From assembly GCA_002691725.1 (NCBI GenBank), contig NZIT01000022.1, positions 1 through 7,586 of the forward strand: DNA of 7,586 nt, given 5' to 3'. Of this stretch, positions 1 to 5,864 are shown piece after piece. Origin of the DNA: SAR116 cluster bacterium (GTDB lineage: Bacteria; Pseudomonadota; Alphaproteobacteria; Puniceispirillales; UBA1172). The first letter of the stretch is position 1. Every line of letters starts with the position of its first letter. A model generated the notes under the pieces. The model did not search any database. It saw nothing but the letters and a program-made list of their open reading frames with translations, and was not told the origin of the DNA. The position numbers and the translations under genes are program-made.

Positions 1-286
1 CTTTACAACCAATCTCGCCGGATCGCGCAAGATGCTTCAGGTTGGTGTTGGCGTTTCCACGCAGTATGACGACACTGTCATGATGAATGTTGAATCCCAT
101 CAGCTGGCGCTTCGCTCGGTCATTCTTGGGGTGATCAGTGATTTCACCGAAGATGATGTGAAAGGCGCAAATGGCCGTGACAAGCTGGCCGCCGCCCTTC
201 GCGACGGCATCAATGGCAAGCTTGAGGCGCTGGAGAGTTTTGGCGGTATTGAGGAAGTACACTTCACCTCCTTTGTCCTGCAATAG
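1..286 (+). CDS. fliL: Flagellar basal body-associated protein FliL (C-terminal part, cut by window edge)
   Basis: This is the last 94 codons of a reading frame that enters the window from the left and ends at TAG 284-286. FliL is a single-pass inner-membrane protein that surrounds the stator at the flagellar motor and supports torque. The visible part is its periplasmic domain. It opens with an F-x-x-NLAGSRK segment matching the conserved strand of FliL, followed by a strand with alternating hydrophobic residues, a helix with the sequence RSVILGVISDF, and the family-typical ending VHFTSFVLQ. The N-terminal membrane segment lies outside the window. The internal ATG at 32 is not the start, because the conserved FliL residues continue upstream of it. 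fliM follows after 56 nt, the usual order. Identification rests on the C-terminal pattern and the context. Confidence 0.85.
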   Translation, partial: FTTNLAGSRKMLQVGVGVSTQYDDTVMMNVESHQLALRSVILGVISDFTEDDVKGANGRDKLAAALRDGINGKLEALESFGGIEEVHFTSFVLQ

Positions 287-342
287 AGGCAAGGTGGTAG
301 GGCCGCAAACCAGAACAAGCAGACCGGAACCGAGGTAGACAA

Positions 343-1305
343 GTGGCATCCACGCGCAAACTCAGCAGTGACGAAGTCAATGCCCTGATCGAAGGGCTTG
401 GCAGTGAGTCCGGCTCGCCATCCGCGGTGATGGATGGCGAGGATGTGCGGCCGTTCCAGTTTGGTTCGGACGACCTGTCGCTTCTTGGTGACTACCATGC
501 GCTGCGGATTATCAATGAACGTTTTGCCCGTCTCGCACGGTCTGTCTTTCTTCCGATGCTGCGGATTCAACCACGGATTTCGTCCTTCCCGCCAGAGGTG
601 AAGACTTTTGACGAGTACACCGCCGGCATCGAAAATTTCATGAGCCTGAATATCGGCCGGATTGAGGAGCTTCGCGGCAATCTTCTGACGGTTCTGGCGC
701 CAAGTTTCATTTCGGTTCTGACGAACAGCTATTACGGCGGCAAGATCGCCGCGCTGCCAACAAAGAAGACCGAGTTTACCGCCACCGAAGAGCGCATCAT
801 CGAGCTGGTCAATGACGGGCTGAATGAAACGCTGCAGGTGGCCTGGCGCGATCTGATGCCGGTCAACATCACGCATCAGAACCGCGAGATCAATCCGCAG
901 TTCGCCTCCTTTGTCGATGGTGCAGAGCTGGTGATCATCTGCTCGTTCGTGGTGCAGCTCCCGGACACCGACGCAGCAAGTTTCGATGTGATCTATCCGC
1001 TGCAGACCCTCAAGCCGATCGCCGCGCAGCTGCGCTCGCGCCTGCAGGCGGATGTGGCTGAGGACGACCATACCTGGCGTGAAAAGATGGAACGCGCCGT
1101 TCTGAATATCCCGCTGAGTGTGACTGCCCGGCTTGGACAGCCTGTGGTCTCCATGCTGAAGCTGATCAACATGAAGCCGGGCGATGTCTTCCCGATTACC
1201 GTGGGGGAAGGGGTCGAGGTGCAGATTGACAGCGAGGACGCCTTCATTGGCGAACTTGGCGAAGTCGGCGGTAACGCCGCAATTAGTCTGAAGTCACGGC
1301 TGTAA
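343..1305 (+). CDS. fliM: Flagellar motor switch protein FliM (GTG start)
   Basis: FliM is the middle C-ring protein. It binds CheY-P at its N-terminus, FliG through its middle domain and FliN through its C-terminal SpoA domain. The 320 residues are normal for the family. Residues 7-19 (LSSDEVNALIEGL) are the CheY-P-binding helix, residues about 40-235 are the CheC-like middle domain with NPQF at 184-187, and residues about 252-320 are the SpoA domain. The start is GTG 343, supported by GAGG at 332-335 with 7 nt spacing. The next in-frame Met is residue 30 and would remove the CheY-P motif. One oddity is the FliG-contact loop, usually GGxG, which reads GGKI at 132-135. It lies between fliL and fliN and is probably co-transcribed with both. 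Confidence 0.97.
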   Translation: MASTRKLSSDEVNALIEGLGSESGSPSAVMDGEDVRPFQFGSDDLSLLGDYHALRIINERFARLARSVFLPMLRIQPRISSFPPEVKTFDEYTAGIENFMSLNIGRIEELRGNLLTVLAPSFISVLTNSYYGGKIAALPTKKTEFTATEERIIELVNDGLNETLQVAWRDLMPVNITHQNREINPQFASFVDGAELVIICSFVVQLPDTDAASFDVIYPLQTLKPIAAQLRSRLQADVAEDDHTWREKMERAVLNIPLSVTARLGQPVVSMLKLINMKPGDVFPITVGEGVEVQIDSEDAFIGELGEVGGNAAISLKSRL

Positions 1306-1333
1306 CAGCGACGCGACGCGAAAGGACCAGATC

Positions 1334-1654
1334 ATGTCTGAAGAAACCGAGGTTGCCGAACCACCAATGGACGCCGAGATCGCTGCACGCGTCAGTGCAG
1401 AAAACATGCGGCTTCTGGAAAACATAGATGTGCAGCTGACGGTCGAGGTCGGAAAGGCCGAGATCAAGATCCGCGATCTTCTTCGTCTGAATGAAGGGTC
1501 GGTGGTCGAGCTGGACCGGCTTGCCGGTGAACCGCTGGATATTCTTGCAAATGGCACCATGATTGCCAAAGGCGAGGTGGTGATGGTTGGCGAACGTTTT
1601 GGCATCCGCTTCACCGAAATCGTTGATCCGGCAGCCCGCATGGAGTCGATCTAG
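1334..1654 (+). CDS. fliN: Flagellar motor switch protein FliN
   Basis: FliN forms the base of the cytoplasmic C-ring with the FliM C-terminus and also docks the export ATPase complex (FliH). The protein has 106 residues: an acidic, variable N-terminus (1-26) and a complete SpoA domain (about 27-97). Typical family segments are LLENIDVQLTVEVG (27-40), IRDLLRLNEGSVVELD (46-61), EPLDILANG (66-74), the IAKGEVV strand (77-83) and ERFGIRF (87-93). ATG 1334 is preceded by AAGGA at 1322-1326 with 7 nt spacing, 28 nt after the fliM stop. It is the last gene before the 203-nt gap with the sigma-54 promoter, so it may end the fliL-M-N transcript. The initiation region closely resembles that of fliQ. 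Confidence 0.97.
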   Translation: MSEETEVAEPPMDAEIAARVSAENMRLLENIDVQLTVEVGKAEIKIRDLLRLNEGSVVELDRLAGEPLDILANGTMIAKGEVVMVGERFGIRFTEIVDPAARMESI

Positions 1655-1657
1655 TCT

Positions 1658-1698
1658 CGTCAAAGGCCGGATATCGGCCTGGCGTCGGCATTTTGACG
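1658..1698. promoter_or_regulatory. Nested inverted repeat after fliN; possible activator site or 3' stem-loop
   Basis: The arms AGGCCG (1664-1669) and CGGCCT (1675-1680) are exact reverse complements around the 5-nt spacer GATAT. Outside them, CGTCAA (1658-1663) and TTGACG (1693-1698) are also exact reverse complements, so the two dyads can nest in one folded RNA or act as a DNA palindrome. The inner dyad is centred at 1672, about 160 bp upstream of the start site predicted from the sigma-54 promoter. That is a usual distance for an enhancer-binding activator. It also begins only 10 nt after the fliN stop, so a role as mRNA 3'-end structure is equally possible. No T-run directly follows the inner stem. 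The repeats are seen; function is inferred. Confidence 0.4.
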
Positions 1699-1709
1699 TG
1701 ATCAGGTCC

Positions 1710-1733
1710 GCCGGTGGCGGTTTCGCCGCTGGC
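1710..1733 (+). other. Stable GC-rich stem-loop between fliN and fliO
   Basis: A 10-bp stem (1710-1719 with 1724-1733, including two G-U pairs in RNA) closes a GTTT tetraloop. It is the strongest simple hairpin in the fliN-fliO gap. No T-tract follows: the next bases are TCGTCGTGAAC and then an A-rich stretch, so it is not a standard intrinsic terminator. It could stabilise the 3' end of a fliLMN transcript or dampen read-through into fliO. It lies upstream of the predicted sigma-54 start site, so it would not be in that transcript. Confidence 0.45.
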
Positions 1734-1741
1734 TCGTCGTG

Positions 1742-1765
1742 AACAAAATAAATAATGTGTAAATT
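1742..1765. promoter_or_regulatory. AT-rich tract upstream of the sigma-54 promoter (possible bending site)
   Basis: In these 24 bases, 21 are A or T, in sharp contrast with the GC-rich surroundings. The tract lies roughly 65-90 bp upstream of the predicted start site, between the candidate activator palindrome and the -24 element. Sigma-54 promoters often carry an IHF-bound or intrinsically bent segment in this interval. I found no convincing match to the IHF consensus, and no well-spaced sigma-70 -35/-10 pair, so only the composition is certain. Confidence 0.35.
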
Positions 1766-1804
1766 CAGTCTGTTACTTCGGATCGCCGCATGGGCAGGCC
1801 GAAC

Positions 1805-1820
1805 TGGCACGGTGTTTGCC
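1805..1820 (+). promoter_or_regulatory. Sigma-54 (RpoN) -24/-12 promoter driving fliO onwards
   Basis: TGGCACG at 1805-1811, four bases, then TTGC at 1816-1819 match the sigma-54 consensus TGGCACG-N4-TTGC, including the invariant GG (1806-1807) and GC (1818-1819) separated by 10 bp. The base before the -24 block is C, also as in the consensus. Transcription would start near 1831, giving a leader of about 27 nt before the fliO ATG at 1858. It sits in the only sizeable non-coding gap and faces the export genes. Sigma-54 control of flagellar genes is known in Caulobacter, Rhodobacter, Vibrio and Pseudomonas, through activators such as FlbD, FleQ/FleT or FlrA/FlrC. None of these is encoded in this window. 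Confidence 0.82.
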
Positions 1821-1857
1821 TTTGGTGGTGTGGATGCGCCATTGAGGGAGCTTTGCC

Positions 1858-2319
1858 ATGCCAGTGCAGCCTATCATTTCGCTTGAACAGATCGTCACCA
1901 TGGTGGCGTTTCTGCTGTTGCTGTTTGCGCTGATGTGGTTCGTCAGACGGCATCGCGGTGGCATCGCCGGACGCATTCATGCGGACCGCCGGATGCTTCA
2001 CATCGAAGATCTCTCCCTTGCCCAGCATCAACGGCTTCATCTGATCGAGGTTGATGGTCGCACGTTCCTTGTCCATGCCGGCAAGGGACATGCCGCCAGC
2101 TTTATCGCCGTGGATGGTGATCTGCCTGCCGCACCGCAGGCCAGCCAGCCAGCCGCGCACCCAGCCACCACGCCAAAGACAGCGGCAAAGCCGAAGGCCA
2201 CAGCTCAGGCATCCGCAAAGTCACAGGCTGCTGCCACTCCGGCAAAACCGAAAAGCGCCTTTGCTGCCGCCATCGCCGCGGCGCGGCGCAACAACCCGTC
2301 ATTGGAGTTCGGCAAATGA
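1858..2319 (+). CDS. fliO: Flagellar biosynthesis protein FliO
   Basis: FliO is a small membrane protein that assists assembly and stability of the FliP ring during construction of the flagellar export gate. The 153 residues begin with one membrane helix (about 8-29), followed by a basic flank RRHRGG (30-35). A compact cytoplasmic domain (about 43-87) has the family pattern RRMLHIEDLSL...HLIEVDGRTFLVHAG. Residues about 89-133 are an Ala/Pro/Lys/Thr-rich disordered linker, and the tail SAFAAAIAAARR (133-144) could form a short amphipathic helix. ATG 1858 has GGGAG at 1846-1850, 7 nt upstream. It is the first gene after the sigma-54 promoter, and its stop overlaps the fliP start (ATGA). FliO is poorly conserved, so position before fliP carries part of the assignment. 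Confidence 0.88.
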   Translation: MPVQPIISLEQIVTMVAFLLLLFALMWFVRRHRGGIAGRIHADRRMLHIEDLSLAQHQRLHLIEVDGRTFLVHAGKGHAASFIAVDGDLPAAPQASQPAAHPATTPKTAAKPKATAQASAKSQAAATPAKPKSAFAAAIAAARRNNPSLEFGK

Positions 2320-3110
2320 TCCCGACCCTTATTTCTTCTGCGCGGCACAATCCCGTGCCTCGTGCCCTGGTCGCCCTTGCCATGTTTATGGCGATGATGG
2401 CCGTCCCGGCAATGCCAGCACTGGCGCAGGTCGGTGGCATTCCGGCCTTCAATGTCAGTGAAGGCGATGGCGGATCCACCTATTCCCTGTCGCTGCAGAT
2501 CCTGGCGCTGATGACGGCGCTGACGCTGTTGCCGTCGCTGGTGCTTGGCATGACCTCTTTCACCCGTATCATCATTGTCCTCTCGATCCTTCGCCAGGCG
2601 ATGGGAACGCAGCAGACGCCGCCAAACCAGGTTCTTGTCGCGATCGCGCTGTTCCTGACCCTGTTCATCATGGCGCCGACCTTCTCGACCCTGAATGTCG
2701 AGGTGATCACCCCCTATCTTGACGGCCAGATGGCGGCCGAAACCGCATTGGCCGACGGGGCCGAGGTGATGAAGCGCTTTCTGGTGCAGAACACGCGGGT
2801 CAATGATCTGATCATGTTCACCGAGATGATGGGTGATCAGCCTTATGCCTCGGCTGAAGATGTGCCGCTGAATGTGCTGCTTCCGGCCTTCATCACATCC
2901 GAGTTGAAGACCGCCTTCCAGATCGGCTTTCTGCTGTTCCTGCCCTTCCTTGTGATCGACATGGTGATCGCCTCGATCCTGATGTCGCTTGGCATGATGA
3001 TGCTGAGCCCGATGCTGGTGGCGCTTCCCTTCAAGCTGCTTCTGTTTGTTCTGGTCGATGGCTGGGCGATGACTGTCGGCTCGCTTGTCGCCACCTATCA
3101 GGTGACCTGA
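2316..3110 (+). CDS. fliP: Flagellar export gate protein FliP
   Basis: FliP forms the pentameric core of the FliP5-FliQ4-FliR1 export gate through which flagellar subunits pass. The protein has 264 residues. FliP is unusual in having a cleavable signal peptide, and one is visible here: hydrophobic residues about 17-33 followed by PALA-Q, predicting cleavage after A37. Strongly conserved blocks are MTSFTRIIIVLSILRQAMG (79-97), QTPPNQVLVAIALFLTLF (100-117), LLPAFITSELKTAFQIGF (188-205) and a last block (206-250) containing FLVIDMV and the GMMMLSP segment (226-232), whose methionines belong to the gate's Met gasket. ATG 2316 overlaps the fliO stop by 4 nt, with GGAG at 2304-2307. It is highly conserved and complete. 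Confidence 0.98.
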   Translation: MIPTLISSARHNPVPRALVALAMFMAMMAVPAMPALAQVGGIPAFNVSEGDGGSTYSLSLQILALMTALTLLPSLVLGMTSFTRIIIVLSILRQAMGTQQTPPNQVLVAIALFLTLFIMAPTFSTLNVEVITPYLDGQMAAETALADGAEVMKRFLVQNTRVNDLIMFTEMMGDQPYASAEDVPLNVLLPAFITSELKTAFQIGFLLFLPFLVIDMVIASILMSLGMMMLSPMLVALPFKLLLFVLVDGWAMTVGSLVATYQVT

Positions 3111-3150
3111 CGGCACCTCATCTCATAGCTCCTGCGAAAGGGACCGGATC

Positions 3151-3417
3151 ATGGATTTTGATTCAAATGTTGAATTTCTGAGGATCGCCTTCTGGCAGAT
3201 CATCGTCGCCGCCGGGCCTTTGCTGGCGGTGGCGCTGGCAGTTGGCCTGATCATCGGTATCATTCAGGCGGCCACCTCGATCAACGAGATGACGCTGAGC
3301 TTTGTGCCAAAGCTGGTGATTGTGGTGATGACATTCGGTCTGATGTCCAGCTTCATGCTGGCGCAGTTGTCTGATTACTTCCATTTCATTTTCGACCAGA
3401 TCACAAGGGTCAGCTGA
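3151..3417 (+). CDS. fliQ: Flagellar export gate protein FliQ
   Basis: FliQ wraps around the FliP/FliR core in four copies and helps open the export gate. The 88 residues are the normal length. There are two membrane helices (about 17-41 and 52-73) joined by the conserved cytoplasmic turn QAATSINEMTLSFVPK (39-54), which is diagnostic for FliQ and its injectisome relatives (SctS). ATG 3151 follows AAAGGGA at 3137-3143 with 7 nt spacing, 40 nt after the fliP stop. The TGA stop overlaps the Shine-Dalgarno sequence of fliR, so translation of the two is probably coupled. Confidence 0.97.
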   Translation: MDFDSNVEFLRIAFWQIIVAAGPLLAVALAVGLIIGIIQAATSINEMTLSFVPKLVIVVMTFGLMSSFMLAQLSDYFHFIFDQITRVS

Positions 3418-3426
3418 GGCAACGCG

Positions 3427-4248
3427 ATGCTGGGAGTGGCGACAACACAGGTGATGCAGATGCCCGGCGTGGATCTGCAATTCATCATGCCGCTGCTTCT
3501 GCAGTTCTTTCTGGCAAGCCTTCGCATTGGTGCGTTTCTGCTGTCGGCGCCGGTTTTCGGCGCGCGCTGGCTGTCGCTTCGGGTGCGGGTGATCATGGCG
3601 ATGTCGCTGGCCGCTGCTGTGGTTCATCATGTGCCGCCGATGGATGTCGCCCAGCTTAACACGGCGGCTGGGCTCAGCATGATCTTTGTCGAGCTTGCCA
3701 TCGGGCTTGCCTCTGGCCTGGTCCTGTCTATCTGGTTTGCCGCGATGCTGCTAGCAGGTGAAAAGATCGCCAGCTCGGCAGGTCTTGGTTATGCCGCCCA
3801 GGTTGATCCGGCAACAGGCGCGCAGACTCCGGTTGTCAGCCAGATTCTCTATCTGTTCCTGCTTGTGGTCTTCCTGTCGGTTGACGGCCATCTTCTGGCC
3901 ATCGGTACCATTCTTGAGAGTTACCGGCTGATCCCGATCGGATCTCCCATCGCTTTTGATGTGCTGATTGGGGCCGGTATCAGCGCGGCGGGCTATATGT
4001 TCCTCGCGGCCACCATCATCATGCTGCCGATCACCATGGTTCTGGTGATGATCAATGTCACCATCGGCATCATCACCCGCTCTGCACCGCAGCTGAATCT
4101 GTTTTCCTTCGGATTTCCGATTTCCCTGCTGGCGGTCTTTTTCATCATGTTCTTCTCTGCTGGCGCCTTTGGCGAAAGCGCGCGGTCGCTGATCGACAGC
4201 GCGCTGCAAAGCGTCCAGACCATGCTGGGAGCGTTGCCGAATGGCTGA
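3427..4248 (+). CDS. fliR: Flagellar export gate protein FliR
   Basis: FliR is the single-copy subunit that closes the FliP ring and contacts FlhB. The 273 residues contain several hydrophobic helices, as expected. Recognisable signatures are LRIGAFLLSAPVFGAR (32-47), the GEKIASSAGLGYAAQVDPATGAQ region (111-133), and RSAPQLNLFSFGFPI (218-232), the most conserved block of the family. ATG 3427 has GAGG at 3416-3419, 7 nt upstream and overlapping the fliQ stop. The 3' end overlaps the flhB start by 8 nt. Nothing suggests truncation. Confidence 0.97.
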   Translation: MLGVATTQVMQMPGVDLQFIMPLLLQFFLASLRIGAFLLSAPVFGARWLSLRVRVIMAMSLAAAVVHHVPPMDVAQLNTAAGLSMIFVELAIGLASGLVLSIWFAAMLLAGEKIASSAGLGYAAQVDPATGAQTPVVSQILYLFLLVVFLSVDGHLLAIGTILESYRLIPIGSPIAFDVLIGAGISAAGYMFLAATIIMLPITMVLVMINVTIGIITRSAPQLNLFSFGFPISLLAVFFIMFFSAGAFGESARSLIDSALQSVQTMLGALPNG

Positions 4249-5398
4249 AGAAAACGAAGACGGTCAGGAAAAGACCGAAGAACCCACCCAACGGCGGCTC
4301 GAAAAGGCCGCCGAAGACGGGCAGATACTGACCTCCAAGGAAGTGATGGTGTTCACCACGCTGGCCGCTGGTCTTGCTGTGTTCTATGGGCTGGTACCGT
4401 TCTTTTCCAATGGTCTGAATGCCTGGGGATCGCTTCTGGTGATCGATTCGGCAACCAATCTCGATACGCTTGGCCTGGCCAAGGTGCGCACCGCCTTCTG
4501 GATGGTAATTGTGGCCACCATCGTGATCGGTGCGCCGATGATTGTGATCATTCTGATGACGCAGGCTGCCGTTGGCGGGTTGAACTTTTCGTCAAAGGCG
4601 ATGAATTTCAAGCCAAACCGCATTGATCCGATTTCCGGCCTGAAACGTATATTTTCGATGAAGGGTCTGGTTGAGCTTGGCAAATCCATTCTCAAGGTGG
4701 TGCTGCTGTTCGGTGTTGGTGCGCTGATCATCTATCAGCAACTGCCACAGCTTCTGGCGTTGTCGGCGGCATCTCTGTCGCATGGGGTGAGCCGCGCCGC
4801 GGCGACCTTCCCCTATCTTGTTGGCGGCTTGCTGGTTGCCCTGCTGATCATCGCGGCGATTGATTATAGCTGGCAGCGTCACACCCATATCCAGAAGATG
4901 CGGATGACGCTGAAAGAGGTGAAGGACGAAGCCAAGCAGACCCAGGGTTCGCCCGAAGTGCGGGCCAAGGTGCGCCGCATGCAGATGGAGAAATCCCAGG
5001 AATCGGCGCGCCAGCGTGACGCGCTTGGGAATGTGTCCGATGCCACCGCGATCATCACCAACCCGACGCATTTTGCCGTTGCCCTGAAATATACGGCCGG
5101 CCAGGCCGGCGCACCACAGGTGTTGGCCATGGGTCGTGGGCAGATGGCCATGCAGATCATCGAGCGCGGCAAGGAAGCGCGGGTGCGCACATTGCAGATT
5201 CCGATGCTGGCGCGTGCGCTGTATTTCACCAGTGAAATCGGCGGCGAAATTGCTGAAGGGCTGTATAATGCGGTGGCGGTGATCTTGGCCTATGTCTTCA
5301 GGATTGACAGTGGTGAGAGCATGGATATGCCTGAACTGACATTGCCGCCGGAGCTGCGCTTCGATGAGAACGGCAATCTTGAGCAGGGAGTTGGCTGA
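4241..5398 (+). CDS. flhB: Flagellar export apparatus switch protein FlhB
   Basis: FlhB sits beside the FliPQR gate. It cleaves itself to switch export from rod/hook to filament substrates. The 385 residues show the cytoplasmic N-terminus KTEEPTQRRLEKAAEDGQ (11-28), about four membrane helices (about 36-55, 87-110, 150-170 and 188-208), the linker YSWQRHTHIQKMRMTLKEVK (209-228) and the cytoplasmic domain. The autocleavage motif NPTH is at 274-277, with cleavage expected between N274 and P275. The conserved PMLARALYF motif is at 321-329. Two local departures from the usual pattern are AMGRG at 296-300, where AKGxD is typical, and DALGNVSDA at 260-268, where an RMM-x-x-VP-type segment is typical. 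ATG 4241 has GGGAG at 4227-4231. The stop overlaps the next start by one base. Confidence 0.97.
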   Translation: MAEENEDGQEKTEEPTQRRLEKAAEDGQILTSKEVMVFTTLAAGLAVFYGLVPFFSNGLNAWGSLLVIDSATNLDTLGLAKVRTAFWMVIVATIVIGAPMIVIILMTQAAVGGLNFSSKAMNFKPNRIDPISGLKRIFSMKGLVELGKSILKVVLLFGVGALIIYQQLPQLLALSAASLSHGVSRAAATFPYLVGGLLVALLIIAAIDYSWQRHTHIQKMRMTLKEVKDEAKQTQGSPEVRAKVRRMQMEKSQESARQRDALGNVSDATAIITNPTHFAVALKYTAGQAGAPQVLAMGRGQMAMQIIERGKEARVRTLQIPMLARALYFTSEIGGEIAEGLYNAVAVILAYVFRIDSGESMDMPELTLPPELRFDENGNLEQGVG

Positions 5399-5622
5399 TG
5401 GCAAGGCGGCGCAAGGAACGAAGTCTTGGCGAGATGATCAGCACGGTTTGCTTTTATGTGGTCGGTGCCTATTTCGTCTTTGAAGGTGCGTCCCTGCGCG
5501 ATGCCGGTGGGGAGCCTTTCAGATATATTGGTATGTGGCTGGCCGGGCTGGCCTGCCTTCTTGGCGGGGCGCGGTTCCTGATTGCCGATCTGGTGGCTCA
5601 GATAAAGGCGATAAGGCGATGA
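5398..5622 (+). CDS. Small two-helix membrane protein of unknown function, coupled to flhB
   Basis: I do not recognise this 74-residue protein. It has a strongly basic start (ARRRKER, 2-8), two hydrophobic segments (about 13-29 and 43-64) separated by a short polar loop SLRDAGGEP (32-40), and a short basic tail. By the positive-inside rule both termini should be cytoplasmic. The start ATG overlaps the flhB stop (TGATG), and GGGAG at 5386-5390 gives 7 nt spacing, so real, coupled translation is likely. Its stop overlaps the next gene by 4 nt. The context suggests a minor accessory to the flagellar export apparatus or motor, but no motif shows this. Confidence 0.75.
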   Translation: MARRRKERSLGEMISTVCFYVVGAYFVFEGASLRDAGGEPFRYIGMWLAGLACLLGGARFLIADLVAQIKAIRR

Positions 5623-5864
5623 CAGGATCACGATCAAAAAATAGGCCAACAAAAGGGCCAACGAACTGCTTTGACTGCCAGCATCACTTCATCACGCATC
5701 AGCCATCGCATCCCTATGGCTGTCGCCGGTTCGGATTTAAGGGGCCACATCTGCCCTCGCGCACGGTCTTTCTCGAAACTGGCATGAAATGTGCTTATTA
5801 CGAACCGAGTCAAAAGCCCGTGAAGGGGCGACGGCCAACCGGATCTAACGGGAGACTGGCATGA
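5619..5864 (+). CDS. Four-cysteine mini-protein, putative metal-binding
   Basis: This 81-residue protein has a compact core (16-62) with cysteines C17, C20, C35 and C58, within NCFDCQHHFIT, HPYGCRRFGFKG and ETGMKCAYYE. CxxC plus two single cysteines is compatible with one zinc site or a small Fe-S site. Histidines 22, 23, 27 and 31 are nearby. Short proteins of this pattern occur in proteobacteria and, as I recall, are sometimes labelled uracil-DNA glycosylase. This one is far too short and shows no such active-site motif. The last ~20 residues are basic and look disordered. I chose ATG 5619 because it overlaps the upstream stop by 4 nt, with AAAGG at 5604-5608. The frame stays open upstream to 5535, but only inside the preceding gene. 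The TGA overlaps the next ATG. Confidence 0.78.
   Translation: MTGSRSKNRPTKGPTNCFDCQHHFITHQPSHPYGCRRFGFKGPHLPSRTVFLETGMKCAYYEPSQKPVKGRRPTGSNGRLA

Noticed and set aside
100..1071. Long open frame on the - strand opposite fliL and fliM (323 codons)
   Set aside because: It overlaps well-conserved FliL and FliM codons, and its translation is rich in His, Arg and Gln without a recognisable domain. It is a by-product of codon bias on the coding strand.
1552..1567. A second sigma-54-like match (TGGCACC-N4-TTGC) inside the 3' part of fliN
   Set aside because: It has the GG-N10-GC spacing and only one mismatch to the core, but it lies in codons for the conserved FliN segment GTMIAK, so protein constraint explains it. 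The copy at 1805-1820 is in non-coding DNA next to a start codon.
2205..3116. Long open frame on the - strand opposite fliO and fliP (303 codons)
   Set aside because: Its translation is extremely rich in His, Gln, Arg and Asp, as expected from the reverse complement of hydrophobic membrane-protein codons. FliP on the + strand is unmistakable.
4592..5404. Long open frame on the - strand opposite flhB (270 codons)
   Set aside because: It has the same shadow composition and overlaps the conserved NPTH and LARALY regions of FlhB.
5619..5864. Annotation of the Cys4 mini-protein as uracil-DNA glycosylase
   Set aside because: At 81 residues it is too short, and no glycosylase active-site motif is visible.
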